A stretch of DNA of 6,160 bases from an archaeon (GCA_013139905.1 WSZW01000105.1:1-6160); one strand, 5' to 3'; positions 1-5,678 are shown, counted from the first letter of the stretch. Made by a program: numbers and translations. Notes: generated by a model from the sequence alone, not told the origin.

Positions 1-240
1 GGTTTGGTATCTTTAGATAAAACAACTGATGTTTCATTTAATAGTATTAATGATTGCAATGGATACGCCCCAGACGATTCAGTAAGTTATCAAACGTTAA
101 CCTGTTTAAATGATTGTTATAATAAATGCACCTATACATATTCATGCGGCACCGCCCTATCACCAAAAACATGCACCGGTAAATCCTGTAGTGCTTGTAG
201 CAATCCAACAAGAAACAATTATTGGATTTCCTGTCCATAA
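1..240 (+). CDS. C-terminal part of a Cys-rich small secreted or membrane-anchored protein (5' end outside window)
   Basis: The frame is open from the first base, so the TTG at 4 is probably not the true start. About 79 residues are visible, ending in TAA at 238-240. I do not recognise a family. The visible part has no hydrophobic segment and carries nine cysteines (spaced, counting from the TTG, at 18, 34, 38, 42, 48, 57, 62, 65 and 77) among many Thr, Ser, Asn and Tyr residues. Such a composition fits an extracytoplasmic, disulfide-stabilised or metal-binding tail. The same strand holds three more small genes downstream, one of which (1015-1260) also has a Cys-rich tail behind a pilin-like membrane helix. 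By analogy, the missing N-terminus here may hold a similar helix; that is inference. It is a real gene rather than a chance frame on account of its regular Cys pattern and position, but its function is unknown. Confidence 0.6.
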   Translation, partial: GLVSLDKTTDVSFNSINDCNGYAPDDSVSYQTLTCLNDCYNKCTYTYSCGTALSPKTCTGKSCSACSNPTRNNYWISCP

Positions 241-279
241 CATAAAACTCAACAAAACATCAATTCATTACAAACATAC

Positions 280-287
280 ATATAAAC
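280..287 (+). promoter_or_regulatory. Second TATA-like element, distal to the 82-residue gene
   Basis: The sequence ATATAAAC here contains TATAAAC (281-287), also found in the likely promoters at 347-354 and 717-724. A start site about 26 bases downstream would lie near 310, with no start codon close by, so it would give a leader of roughly 75 bases to the gene at 385. It may be an alternative promoter or a chance match in AT-rich DNA. Confidence 0.25.
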
Positions 288-346
288 ACATATTCACGAA
301 ACAAAAAGATCAAAAAACACAAATTCAAAAACCAACATCATAAAAC

Positions 347-354
347 TATATAAA
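347..354 (+). promoter_or_regulatory. TATA box for the 82-residue pilin-like gene
   Basis: TATATAAA, preceded by an A-rich stretch that could serve as a BRE, lies 30 bases before the ATG at 385. Archaeal transcription usually starts about 26 bases downstream of the box centre, which would be near 377. The mRNA would then have a leader of under 10 bases or none. This agrees with the lack of a Shine-Dalgarno match before the ATG. Confidence 0.55.
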
Positions 355-384
355 CCCGAAAAAAACAATAATAACAGATGCCTT

Positions 385-633
385 ATGAAAAAAGCAATGA
401 CCATGCCAATAACGTTGATAATAACCATAGTAGTTCTTGTAATAGTAGCAGCCATTGTCATATCTATTAGTTCAGACCGATTGTATCAAAGCAATGATGA
501 CTTACAATCCGGATTTGATGATATTGGCGATAAACTAACAGACTTAACAGAAGATACCGGCGACGAAATTAGTTCTAGTTCTTATTTTCCTAAAAACAAA
601 AATAAACATTCAGATTCTAACAATATATTCTGA
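385..633 (+). CDS. Small single-helix pilin-like protein with acidic tail (82 residues)
   Basis: I do not recognise a named family. The protein starts MKKAM, then has one hydrophobic helix at about residues 8-28 containing the core ITIVVL, then a polar tail rich in Asp, Ser and Asn with no cysteine. A short Lys-Lys-Ala leader directly before a hydrophobic helix resembles archaeal class III (type IV pilin/archaellin) signal peptides, with possible cleavage after Ala4. The usual Gln at +1 and Glu at +5 are missing: Met is at +1, and Thr at +6 is shared by all three paralogues. If uncleaved, it would be an N-in/C-out membrane anchor. The tail (about 31-62) has regular acidic and Leu/Ile positions, suggesting an amphipathic helix or coiled coil. 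It shares 17 of its first 30 residues, and an FDDI motif (44-47), with the product of 773-1012. The ATG at 378 is out of frame, so 385 is the start. Confidence 0.75.
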   Translation: MKKAMTMPITLIITIVVLVIVAAIVISISSDRLYQSNDDLQSGFDDIGDKLTDLTEDTGDEISSSSYFPKNKNKHSDSNNIF

Positions 634-772
634 TAATCCCTTAAAAACCTACAACATTAAACAAACTATAAATCACACAAAATATATATCATTTTTAACT
701 AATACACAAAAAAACATATATAAACAAAAAAAACCATAACAAAATTAACTAACAAAAAACGAAGTAATATTT
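634..772 (+). other. Nearly G-free intergenic spacer with promoter
   Basis: From 634 to 760 there is no G at all on the plus strand (127 bases); the only two in the spacer are at 761 and 764. The sequence is mainly A with C and T. It holds the TATA box at 717-724, another TATA-like string near 666-672, and a run of five T at 692-696 that could weakly terminate the upstream gene. A transcript of this spacer could hardly form stable pairing. I see no RNA gene in it. Confidence 0.65.
717..724 (+). promoter_or_regulatory. TATA box for the two-gene pilin-like unit
   Basis: TATATAAA is followed by C, giving the same TATAAAC string seen before the gene at 385. It lies 48 bases before the ATG at 773, so transcription would start near 747 with a leader of about 26 bases. 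That leader has no clear Shine-Dalgarno (only GAAG at 761-764). It probably drives 773-1012 and 1015-1260 together. Confidence 0.5.
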
Positions 773-1012
773 ATGAAAAAAGGCATGACTACATCAATCA
801 CAATAATAATAACAATTGTTGTTTTAATTATTTTAGCACTTACAATAGTTAATATGACATCAAACAACCTAGATAATCTTGACGATAACGCAAAAGATAT
901 AACAAAAGACGCATTTGATGATATAAAAGATACTACAGACAACATAGATGCAAGCGACTTTCAAAAACAAACAATTACAAATTATAATTCAAAAACTTTA
1001 ATGGTGATATAA
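773..1012 (+). CDS. Small single-helix pilin-like protein with acidic tail (79 residues)
   Basis: This is a paralogue of the upstream 82-residue protein. It begins MKKGM, followed by a hydrophobic helix at about residues 8-28 with the core ITIVVL. The short Lys-Lys-Gly leader is like an archaeal class III prepilin leader, with possible cleavage after Gly4, but it lacks Gln at +1 and Glu at +5. The tail from about 31 to 62 is dominated by Asp, Asn, Lys and Thr, with spaced Leu/Ile/Phe and an FDDI motif (48-51). It has no cysteine and is probably helical. The last codons also carry the Shine-Dalgarno of the next gene, which starts 2 bases after this stop, so the two are very likely cotranscribed and translationally coupled. 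Likely location is the cytoplasmic membrane with the tail outside. Partner and function are unknown; a minor pilin, pilus-like subunit or plain membrane anchor are all possible. Confidence 0.75.
   Translation: MKKGMTTSITIIITIVVLIILALTIVNMTSNNLDNLDDNAKDITKDAFDDIKDTTDNIDASDFQKQTITNYNSKTLMVI
1003..1008 (+). promoter_or_regulatory. Shine-Dalgarno GGTGAT for the 81-residue gene
   Basis: GGTGAT matches the 3' end of archaeal 16S rRNA (complement of ATCACC) and lies 6 bases before the ATG at 1015, inside the last codons of the preceding gene. It fixes the start and contrasts with the two promoter-proximal genes upstream, which lack one. Confidence 0.7.
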
Positions 1013-1014
1013 TT

Positions 1015-1260
1015 ATGACAGACAAAAAAGGTATGGGTGCAGCATTAACACTAGTTATAAGTATAGTAGTATTAATCGTTGTAGCACTAGCATTAATTAC
1101 AATGACTTCAGGAAACATCGCCAAAGTCGGCGGAATTGCTGGAGACAATACAGATACAGCCAGTTGTGGTATTTGTAAAACAAGTAAATGTATTGGTGTG
1201 GCTCCGGAAACTGAAGTAGACTGTCCATCATGCGCTGGTGGAACAGCAATCTGCGACTAA
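1015..1260 (+). CDS. Small single-helix pilin-like protein with Cys-rich tail (81 residues)
   Basis: The N-terminus MTDKKGM leads into a hydrophobic helix at about residues 10-30 with the core ISIVVL, matching the two proteins encoded upstream. If processed like a class III prepilin, cleavage would follow Gly6. After a Gly/Asn-rich linker (31-48), the tail differs completely from the acidic tails of its neighbours: six cysteines at 51, 54, 59, 70, 73 and 80, including CGIC (51-54) and CPSC (70-73). Two CxxC pairs about 16 residues apart suggest either two disulfides or a metal site. Outside the membrane, disulfides are more likely, but this cannot be decided from sequence. The start is supported by the Shine-Dalgarno at 1003-1008. 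It is the second gene of a two-gene unit and ends 18 bases from the convergent gpmI stop. I know of no named family for it. Confidence 0.78.
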   Translation: MTDKKGMGAALTLVISIVVLIVVALALITMTSGNIAKVGGIAGDNTDTASCGICKTSKCIGVAPETEVDCPSCAGGTAICD

Positions 1261-1268
1261 TTAACAAC

Positions 1269-1278
1269 AAAATAAAAA
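1269..1278 (-). terminator. T-rich terminator after gpmI
   Basis: Read on the minus strand, the bases directly after the gpmI TAG stop are TTTTTATTTT. A U-rich run without a hairpin is the usual archaeal intrinsic terminator. It is the end of the trkA-trkH-deoA-gpmI operon and occupies the convergent gap. Confidence 0.5.
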
Positions 1279-2775
1279 CTAAAACAAAGAATAATCCATT
1301 TCTTTTGATTTGGAAATATTCATAGATTTTAATAACGTTGGCGCGACATTAAAAAGCGCGCCGGCTTTTAATCTTATTCTAGACTCATTAACAACAATAA
1401 AAGGCACTTTATTAAGCGTATGCGCCGTATGCGCACTACCATCTTTTTGCATCATAACTTCCGCATTACCATGATCCGCCGTAATTATCGGCAAATACTC
1501 ATTAAAAATTGCAGAATCAACCACCTGCCCCAAACATTTATCTACATATGATACCGCATTAACAGTTGCATCAAAATTGCCGGTATGTCCCACCATATCC
1601 GCATTTGCAAAATTAACAAGTATAAAATCATCACAAGATTTTTTCATAGCCAAACAAGTTTTTTTCATAACACCAAAAGCACTCATATGAGGTTTCAAAT
1701 CATACGTAGAAACTCTGGGAGATGGAACAAGTATCCGATTCTCACCTGAAAATACCCCATTACGACCGGCATTAAAAAAATAAGTAACATGCGCGTATTT
1801 TTCAGTTTCTGCAATCCGAAGCTGCTTTAATCCTAATGACGAAATAATTTCAGGAAATATATGTGCCGGAATCGTAGGTTTCATAACAACATTCAAATTC
1901 AAATTAGCATCATAATTAGTCAAAGCAACAAAAAATACTTTCGGTTTTACTGATAAAGAAAATTTATCAAACTTAGAATCAACAAACATCTGAGTAATTT
2001 GCCTTGACCTGTCAGACCTGAAATTAAAAAATAATAAAGAATCACCATCGCAAATTAAAGGCGCACCGGTAATCCGCCCAGGCATTACAAACTCATCATT
2101 CTCCCCGCGAGAATAGGCATCTAAAAGCAAAGAAAACTCATCATCATAAGACTTAGAATATCCTAAAACCATAGACTCATAAACTTTTTTTATGCGCTGC
2201 CACCTATTATCCCTATCCATCGCATAATACCTGCCGCTAATGGTTGCAACTTTGCCAATACCTAAAAAATCAGTTTTACGTTTAAGTAATTTAAGATATT
2301 TCTCTGCCGATTTTGGTGGAACATCCCGTCCATCCAAAAATACATGAATATAAACTTGAGAAACTTTATTTTTTTTCGCCATTTCAAGCAAAGAAAACAA
2401 ATGATTTATATGGCTGTGAACCCCGCCGTCAGATAAAAGCCCCATCACATGCAAATTAGTTTTTTTCTTTCGAACATTTGCAAAAGCAGACAATATTTCT
2501 TTTTTCTTTGAAAAAACACCGGATTCAATACTTTTATTAATCAACATAAGCTCTTGCAAAACAACTCTGCCGGATCCTAAATGAAGATGCCCCACTTCCG
2601 AACCACCGATTTGCCTAGACGGAAGTCCGACAGATTGACCGCTGGCCAAAAGCTTAGTATTTGGATATTTCAAAAAATCATTGAAATTTTTAGGAGATGC
2701 GTGAATTATAGCATTTCCTTTTTCTTCTTTTCCAATACCCCACCCGTCAAGTACAACAAGTAATGTTTTTTTCAT
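1279..2775 (-). CDS. gpmI: 2,3-bisphosphoglycerate-independent phosphoglycerate mutase
   Basis: It interconverts 3-phosphoglycerate and 2-phosphoglycerate in the cytoplasm (lower glycolysis/gluconeogenesis) using two metal ions, usually Mn2+, and a phosphoserine intermediate. The length, 498 residues, is close to the usual 510. Recognisable sites of the alkaline phosphatase-like domain are DGWG (Asp10), the nucleophile Ser59 in GGSEVGH, Asp393 and His397 in NADMVGH, Asp434-His435 in ADHGNAE and His452 in AHTAHT. Substrate-binding sites of the inserted phosphotransferase domain are His120 in DGGVHSH, Arg150 in DGRD, Arg182 in GRYYAMDRD, Arg253 and Arg256 in NFRSDRSR, and Lys326 in ETEKYAH. All key residues are present, so it should be active. 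The ATG at 2775 has a GAGGA Shine-Dalgarno 7 bases upstream. It is last in the operon, 14 bases after deoA. It is the bacterial-type enzyme, not the shorter archaeal aPGAM. Confidence 0.96.
   Translation of the reverse strand: MKKTLLVVLDGWGIGKEEKGNAIIHASPKNFNDFLKYPNTKLLASGQSVGLPSRQIGGSEVGHLHLGSGRVVLQELMLINKSIESGVFSKKKEILSAFANVRKKKTNLHVMGLLSDGGVHSHINHLFSLLEMAKKNKVSQVYIHVFLDGRDVPPKSAEKYLKLLKRKTDFLGIGKVATISGRYYAMDRDNRWQRIKKVYESMVLGYSKSYDDEFSLLLDAYSRGENDEFVMPGRITGAPLICDGDSLLFFNFRSDRSRQITQMFVDSKFDKFSLSVKPKVFFVALTNYDANLNLNVVMKPTIPAHIFPEIISSLGLKQLRIAETEKYAHVTYFFNAGRNGVFSGENRILVPSPRVSTYDLKPHMSAFGVMKKTCLAMKKSCDDFILVNFANADMVGHTGNFDATVNAVSYVDKCLGQVVDSAIFNEYLPIITADHGNAEVMMQKDGSAHTAHTLNKVPFIVVNESRIRLKAGALFNVAPTLLKSMNISKSKEMDYSLF
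1299..1311 (+). terminator. Possible T-rich terminator for the plus-strand small genes, inside the gpmI 3' end
   Basis: Downstream of the stop at 1260 the plus strand has no T run in the intergenic gap. The first T-rich stretch is TTTCTTTTGATTT, which lies within the last codons of the convergent gpmI. If used, the two opposing transcripts overlap by several tens of bases. Confidence 0.25.
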
Positions 2776-2782
2776 AGCATAT

Positions 2783-2788
2783 TCCTCA
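2783..2788 (-). promoter_or_regulatory. Shine-Dalgarno TGAGGA for gpmI
   Basis: On the minus strand, TGAGGA lies 7 bases before the gpmI ATG at 2775, in the 14-base gap after the deoA stop. It confirms the start and the internal position of gpmI in the operon. Confidence 0.7.
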
Positions 2789-2789
2789 A

Positions 2790-4292
2790 TTATACAACTT
2801 CAACAGTCATATCTTTATCAGATCCAATAACACACGACTCAAATTCACTCAAAAGCTCTTCTACTGATTTTATTTTATACTCTTTGCTCGAATAAATATC
2901 TAAAAGCTTATCTCCTTTCTTTATCGTTTGCCATCGCTTTACATACACATAAACCCCGGCTCCAATATCTTTTGGAGCACCTGCTCGTTTTGCAATATCA
3001 GCTATCACCTTATTGTTTACCGAAAGAACCGTCCCTGTTTTTTTCGCATAAACAGATATTTTCTTTTTAGAAAGAAGTTTATCCAAATCTTTATCAGCAG
3101 TCCCGCCTTGAGCAACTACAATTTGCTTAAATTTTTCAAGCGCAGCTCCAGAATCAATAAGCTCTTTAGCAGTTTTTTCATTTCCTTTACCGGTCATAGA
3201 AAGTATAACCCCTGCAAGTTCAACTGATTTTTCAAAAAGATCTATCGGTCCCCGGCCAAACAAAACTTCCATAATATCTATTGCCTCTAAAACAGGACCA
3301 ACACCATTACCTATTGGCTGATCACCTTTAGTGAGTGTACATTCAATATGCATCTCAAGACTCGCACCTAATTTCTTAAATTTTATCGCAAGACGCTTTG
3401 CATCTTCAAAACTTTTTACTTTCGCGCCATCGCCAAACGGTAAATCAATTACAACATATTTAGAACCGACTGATTTTTTCTTAGACATAACAGATGCCAA
3501 AACCTGTCCTTCAGGATCCAAAGACAAAGGATATTCTGCACGGATAAGCTTATCATCTGCAGGTGCCAAATCAAGAGCACCACCCCACACAAGACATCCA
3601 TTTGTCTTATTTACAATTTGTTTTATTTCATCCACCGAAAAAGAAACATTACAAAACACTTCCATCGTATCTGCTGTTCCGGCAGGACTTGTAATCGCTC
3701 TGGATGACGTCTTTGGAATTGTAAGACCTGCGGCAGCCACAATAGCAACAACAATCGGTGTTACCCTATTACCGGGAACGCCGCCAATACTATGTTTATC
3801 AACAACATATTTCTTGTTCCATTTTAAACTATCCCCTTCATAAACCATAGCGCGAGTTACAGCCAAAACTTCCTTATCATTAAATCCTCTAGTATAAACC
3901 CCGGACACAAAAGCACCAAGTTCGATATCCGTAAGCCTGTTAGTAGCAACATCATGAATTATTTCATTAATCTCACTATCTTTAAGCTCTATGCCGTCAA
4001 GTTTCTTTTTAATAAATTCAACGGATCTTGGTTTCATCACAGGACTTACAAAAAGTATAGTTCCTTTAATTACTCCATATTTCTCTTTTGCTTCTCTTCG
4101 AATTCCTATTTGTCCTTCTTTCACCAATTGAGTTGTAGTTTCAACAAAAGCTATTTTTTCTGCCTTAGAATTATATCTAATCAAAACTCGATCCCCCGGA
4201 AACACACCCACATCACGCGCATCTTCCACGTGCATCATGACAATTGGAATCCCCATCTCAAAATCCAAAAAAGTTGCTTTAAGTTTTATCAT
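2790..4292 (-). CDS. deoA: AMP phosphorylase (archaeal nucleoside-monophosphate phosphorylase)
   Basis: It phosphorolyses AMP (and often CMP or UMP) to the free base and ribose-1,5-bisphosphate, the first step of the archaeal nucleotide degradation route that continues through R15P isomerase and form III RuBisCO to 3-phosphoglycerate. The length of 500 residues matches the archaeal family. The first 84 or so residues form the extra N-terminal domain that bacterial thymidine phosphorylases lack. The catalytic core carries KHSIGGVPGNR (166-176), the phosphate-binding KTSSRAITSPAGTADTMEV region (from 194) and GGALDLAPADDKLI (237-250). The C-terminal pyrimidine-phosphorylase-type domain includes GAPKDIGAGVYVYVK (438-452). 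All motifs are intact. The ATG at 4292 lies 5 bases after the trkH stop; only a weak purine-rich match (AAAAGGG) precedes it, inside the trkH end, so translation is probably coupled. Thymidine phosphorylase is the alternative call, made unlikely by length and the N-terminal domain. Confidence 0.95.
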   Translation of the reverse strand: MIKLKATFLDFEMGIPIVMMHVEDARDVGVFPGDRVLIRYNSKAEKIAFVETTTQLVKEGQIGIRREAKEKYGVIKGTILFVSPVMKPRSVEFIKKKLDGIELKDSEINEIIHDVATNRLTDIELGAFVSGVYTRGFNDKEVLAVTRAMVYEGDSLKWNKKYVVDKHSIGGVPGNRVTPIVVAIVAAAGLTIPKTSSRAITSPAGTADTMEVFCNVSFSVDEIKQIVNKTNGCLVWGGALDLAPADDKLIRAEYPLSLDPEGQVLASVMSKKKSVGSKYVVIDLPFGDGAKVKSFEDAKRLAIKFKKLGASLEMHIECTLTKGDQPIGNGVGPVLEAIDIMEVLFGRGPIDLFEKSVELAGVILSMTGKGNEKTAKELIDSGAALEKFKQIVVAQGGTADKDLDKLLSKKKISVYAKKTGTVLSVNNKVIADIAKRAGAPKDIGAGVYVYVKRWQTIKKGDKLLDIYSSKEYKIKSVEELLSEFESCVIGSDKDMTVEVV

Positions 4293-4297
4293 TTAAT

Positions 4298-5677
4298 TCA
4301 CGCCCTTTTAACTAAATTATTTAAAAATATTAAAATTGGAAAAATTTCAAGCCGCCCCAAAAACATACAAACAATAAGCACCGATTTTGCAATTACAGGC
4401 AAAGCGCCAATATTTACCGTTGAAAAACCCACCGTACCCAAAGCAGATGCAATCTGAAACAAAGAATCAATTAATCCAAACCCTAAAAAAATAAAAACTG
4501 CCGCAGATACAACAAGAACTATTAAATAAGTCATAACAAAAATACCCGTCGTAATTAAAACATCATCATCAATAGGTTCCCCTTCTAATTTTAATGGAAT
4601 AATAGCATTTTTAGGACTAATCATTCGTTTTATAAGCCACGGAATTGACTTAAAAACAATAAATATTCTTGAAAGCTTTAACCCGCCGGATGTAGACGCA
4701 CTAGAACCGCCAACAATCATCAAAAGAATAATCAAACCAACAAAACCAAAAGGAATTACTGACAAATTATGCGTACTATACCCGGTCGTTGTAATTGCAG
4801 ACAACATTTCAAAAAAAACAAAACGAATATTAGGATAAATAAAAAAACCAATTGCAGAAAATAAAAAAGTAAATAAAAAAAGAGCACGAACTTCTACATT
4901 CTTAAAAAAATACATTATTTTTCCCTTAAACATTTTATCATGAACAAAAAATGAAGTAGCACCCAAAATCATAAGCATAGATATTATGCCTAAAATCAAC
5001 GGATTAGAATACATAAAATCAACACCCAAAAAACCGCCCGTAGATATTGAACAAAACGCCAAATTCAATGATTCAAAAAACGACAATCCGGCGATTACTA
5101 AAAGCAAAACCCCTATAAGCGTATAAACGCCATATATTTTGATCATCTTTCTTGCCGTATCTTTAATCGTAATTCCGATATGTGTTGTGTATCCTTGCGC
5201 ACGATATATTGGCATGGCAGATGTTTTAAGCTCGGATAAAATTGCAAGAAACACAATAATTATTCCAATCCCGCCTAGCCATTGGGTCTCCGCACGAAAA
5301 AATAAAAGACTTTTCGGCAACAATTCAACACTTGAAAAAACACTCAACCCCGTTGTAGTAAATCCCGATACAGATTCAAAAAATGAATTTATAATTGCAT
5401 CAAACCCATAATTTGAAAAATAAAAAAGATACGGTATCATACCTATCAAAGACACAATCATAAATGAAATTGCAGTAAGTGTCAATGCCTCATTAATCCG
5501 CAAAGGTTCTTGTTTATTAGTTTTGTCAAAATAAAGTCCCAACAAAAGCGAAAAAATAGATGCAATTAAATACGGATATAATGACTCATGATAATAAAGC
5601 GCAACAAAAATAGGCAAAAGCAAAAACAAAGCAAAAATTTCAAGCAAAAGCCCAAGATACGCCAAAATATTTTTCAA
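4298..5677 (-). CDS. trkH: TrkH/KtrB-family potassium transporter, pore subunit
   Basis: This integral membrane protein conducts K+ into the cell and works with the cytoplasmic RCK protein TrkA encoded just upstream. It has 459 residues, slightly short for TrkH (about 480), with the usual four membrane-pore-membrane repeats plus two extra N-terminal helices. The four selectivity loops are visible: SGFTTTGLS (Gly110), SISTGGF (Gly214), AITTTGYST (Gly299) and GTVGFST (Gly417). The intramembrane gate loop GGSSASTSGGLK (323-334) and the near-terminal GRLEIFP (441-447) are also typical. The start codon is TTG at 5677, supported by AGGGGA at 5683-5688, 5 bases upstream; no in-frame ATG occurs before residue 73, well inside the conserved part. 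Only 1 base separates it from the trkA stop, and 5 bases separate its stop from deoA. Confidence 0.94.
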   Translation of the reverse strand: MKNILAYLGLLLEIFALFLLLPIFVALYYHESLYPYLIASIFSLLLGLYFDKTNKQEPLRINEALTLTAISFMIVSLIGMIPYLFYFSNYGFDAIINSFFESVSGFTTTGLSVFSSVELLPKSLLFFRAETQWLGGIGIIIVFLAILSELKTSAMPIYRAQGYTTHIGITIKDTARKMIKIYGVYTLIGVLLLVIAGLSFFESLNLAFCSISTGGFLGVDFMYSNPLILGIISMLMILGATSFFVHDKMFKGKIMYFFKNVEVRALFLFTFLFSAIGFFIYPNIRFVFFEMLSAITTTGYSTHNLSVIPFGFVGLIILLMIVGGSSASTSGGLKLSRIFIVFKSIPWLIKRMISPKNAIIPLKLEGEPIDDDVLITTGIFVMTYLIVLVVSAAVFIFLGFGLIDSLFQIASALGTVGFSTVNIGALPVIAKSVLIVCMFLGRLEIFPILIFLNNLVKRA

Positions 5678-5678
5678 A

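Larger units (their letters stand above)
241..384 (+). other. G-poor intergenic spacer with two TATA-like elements
   Basis: This 144-base spacer has only five G residues on the plus strand (298, 308, 358, 377, 380), and 241-297 has none. It is mostly A and C with some T. I see no RNA gene, hairpin or credible ORF in it. It contains the TATA element of the next gene at 347-354 and a second TATA-like match at 280-287. There is no long T tract after the upstream gene, so its terminator is not evident here. Confidence 0.6.

Noticed and set aside
110..343. 77-codon open frame on the plus strand overlapping the Cys-rich partial gene
   Set aside because: It runs from within the Cys-rich gene into the G-poor spacer with a His/Lys/Thr-rich composition and no Shine-Dalgarno; it looks like a chance frame.
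681..689. TATA-like string AATATATAT as a further promoter
   Set aside because: It is about 85 bases before the next ATG, poorly matches the TATAAAC pattern, and a better box lies at 717-724.
241..772. CRISPR-like or other repeat array in the A/C-rich spacers
   Set aside because: Only short AT-rich strings such as TATAAAC recur; there are no regularly spaced repeats of 20 bases or more.
745..945. 66-codon open frame on the minus strand opposite the 79-residue pilin-like gene
   Set aside because: Its Val/Ile/Ser-rich translation is the reverse of the hydrophobic helix and Asp-rich tail of the real gene on the plus strand, which has homology to its neighbours and a promoter.
3331..3843. 170-codon open frame on the plus strand opposite deoA
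   Set aside because: It lies antisense to a fully conserved AMP phosphorylase, has no ribosome site or promoter, and its composition is that of a mirrored coding frame.
2790..4292. Thymidine or pyrimidine-nucleoside phosphorylase
   Set aside because: The core is homologous, but the roughly 84-residue extra N-terminal domain, the 500-residue length and the KTSSRAITSPAGTADTMEV form of the phosphate site match archaeal AMP phosphorylase.
3954..4457. 167-codon open frame on the plus strand across the deoA-trkH junction
   Set aside because: It is antisense to two clear genes, with a Phe/Ser/Lys-rich low-complexity translation and no initiation signals.
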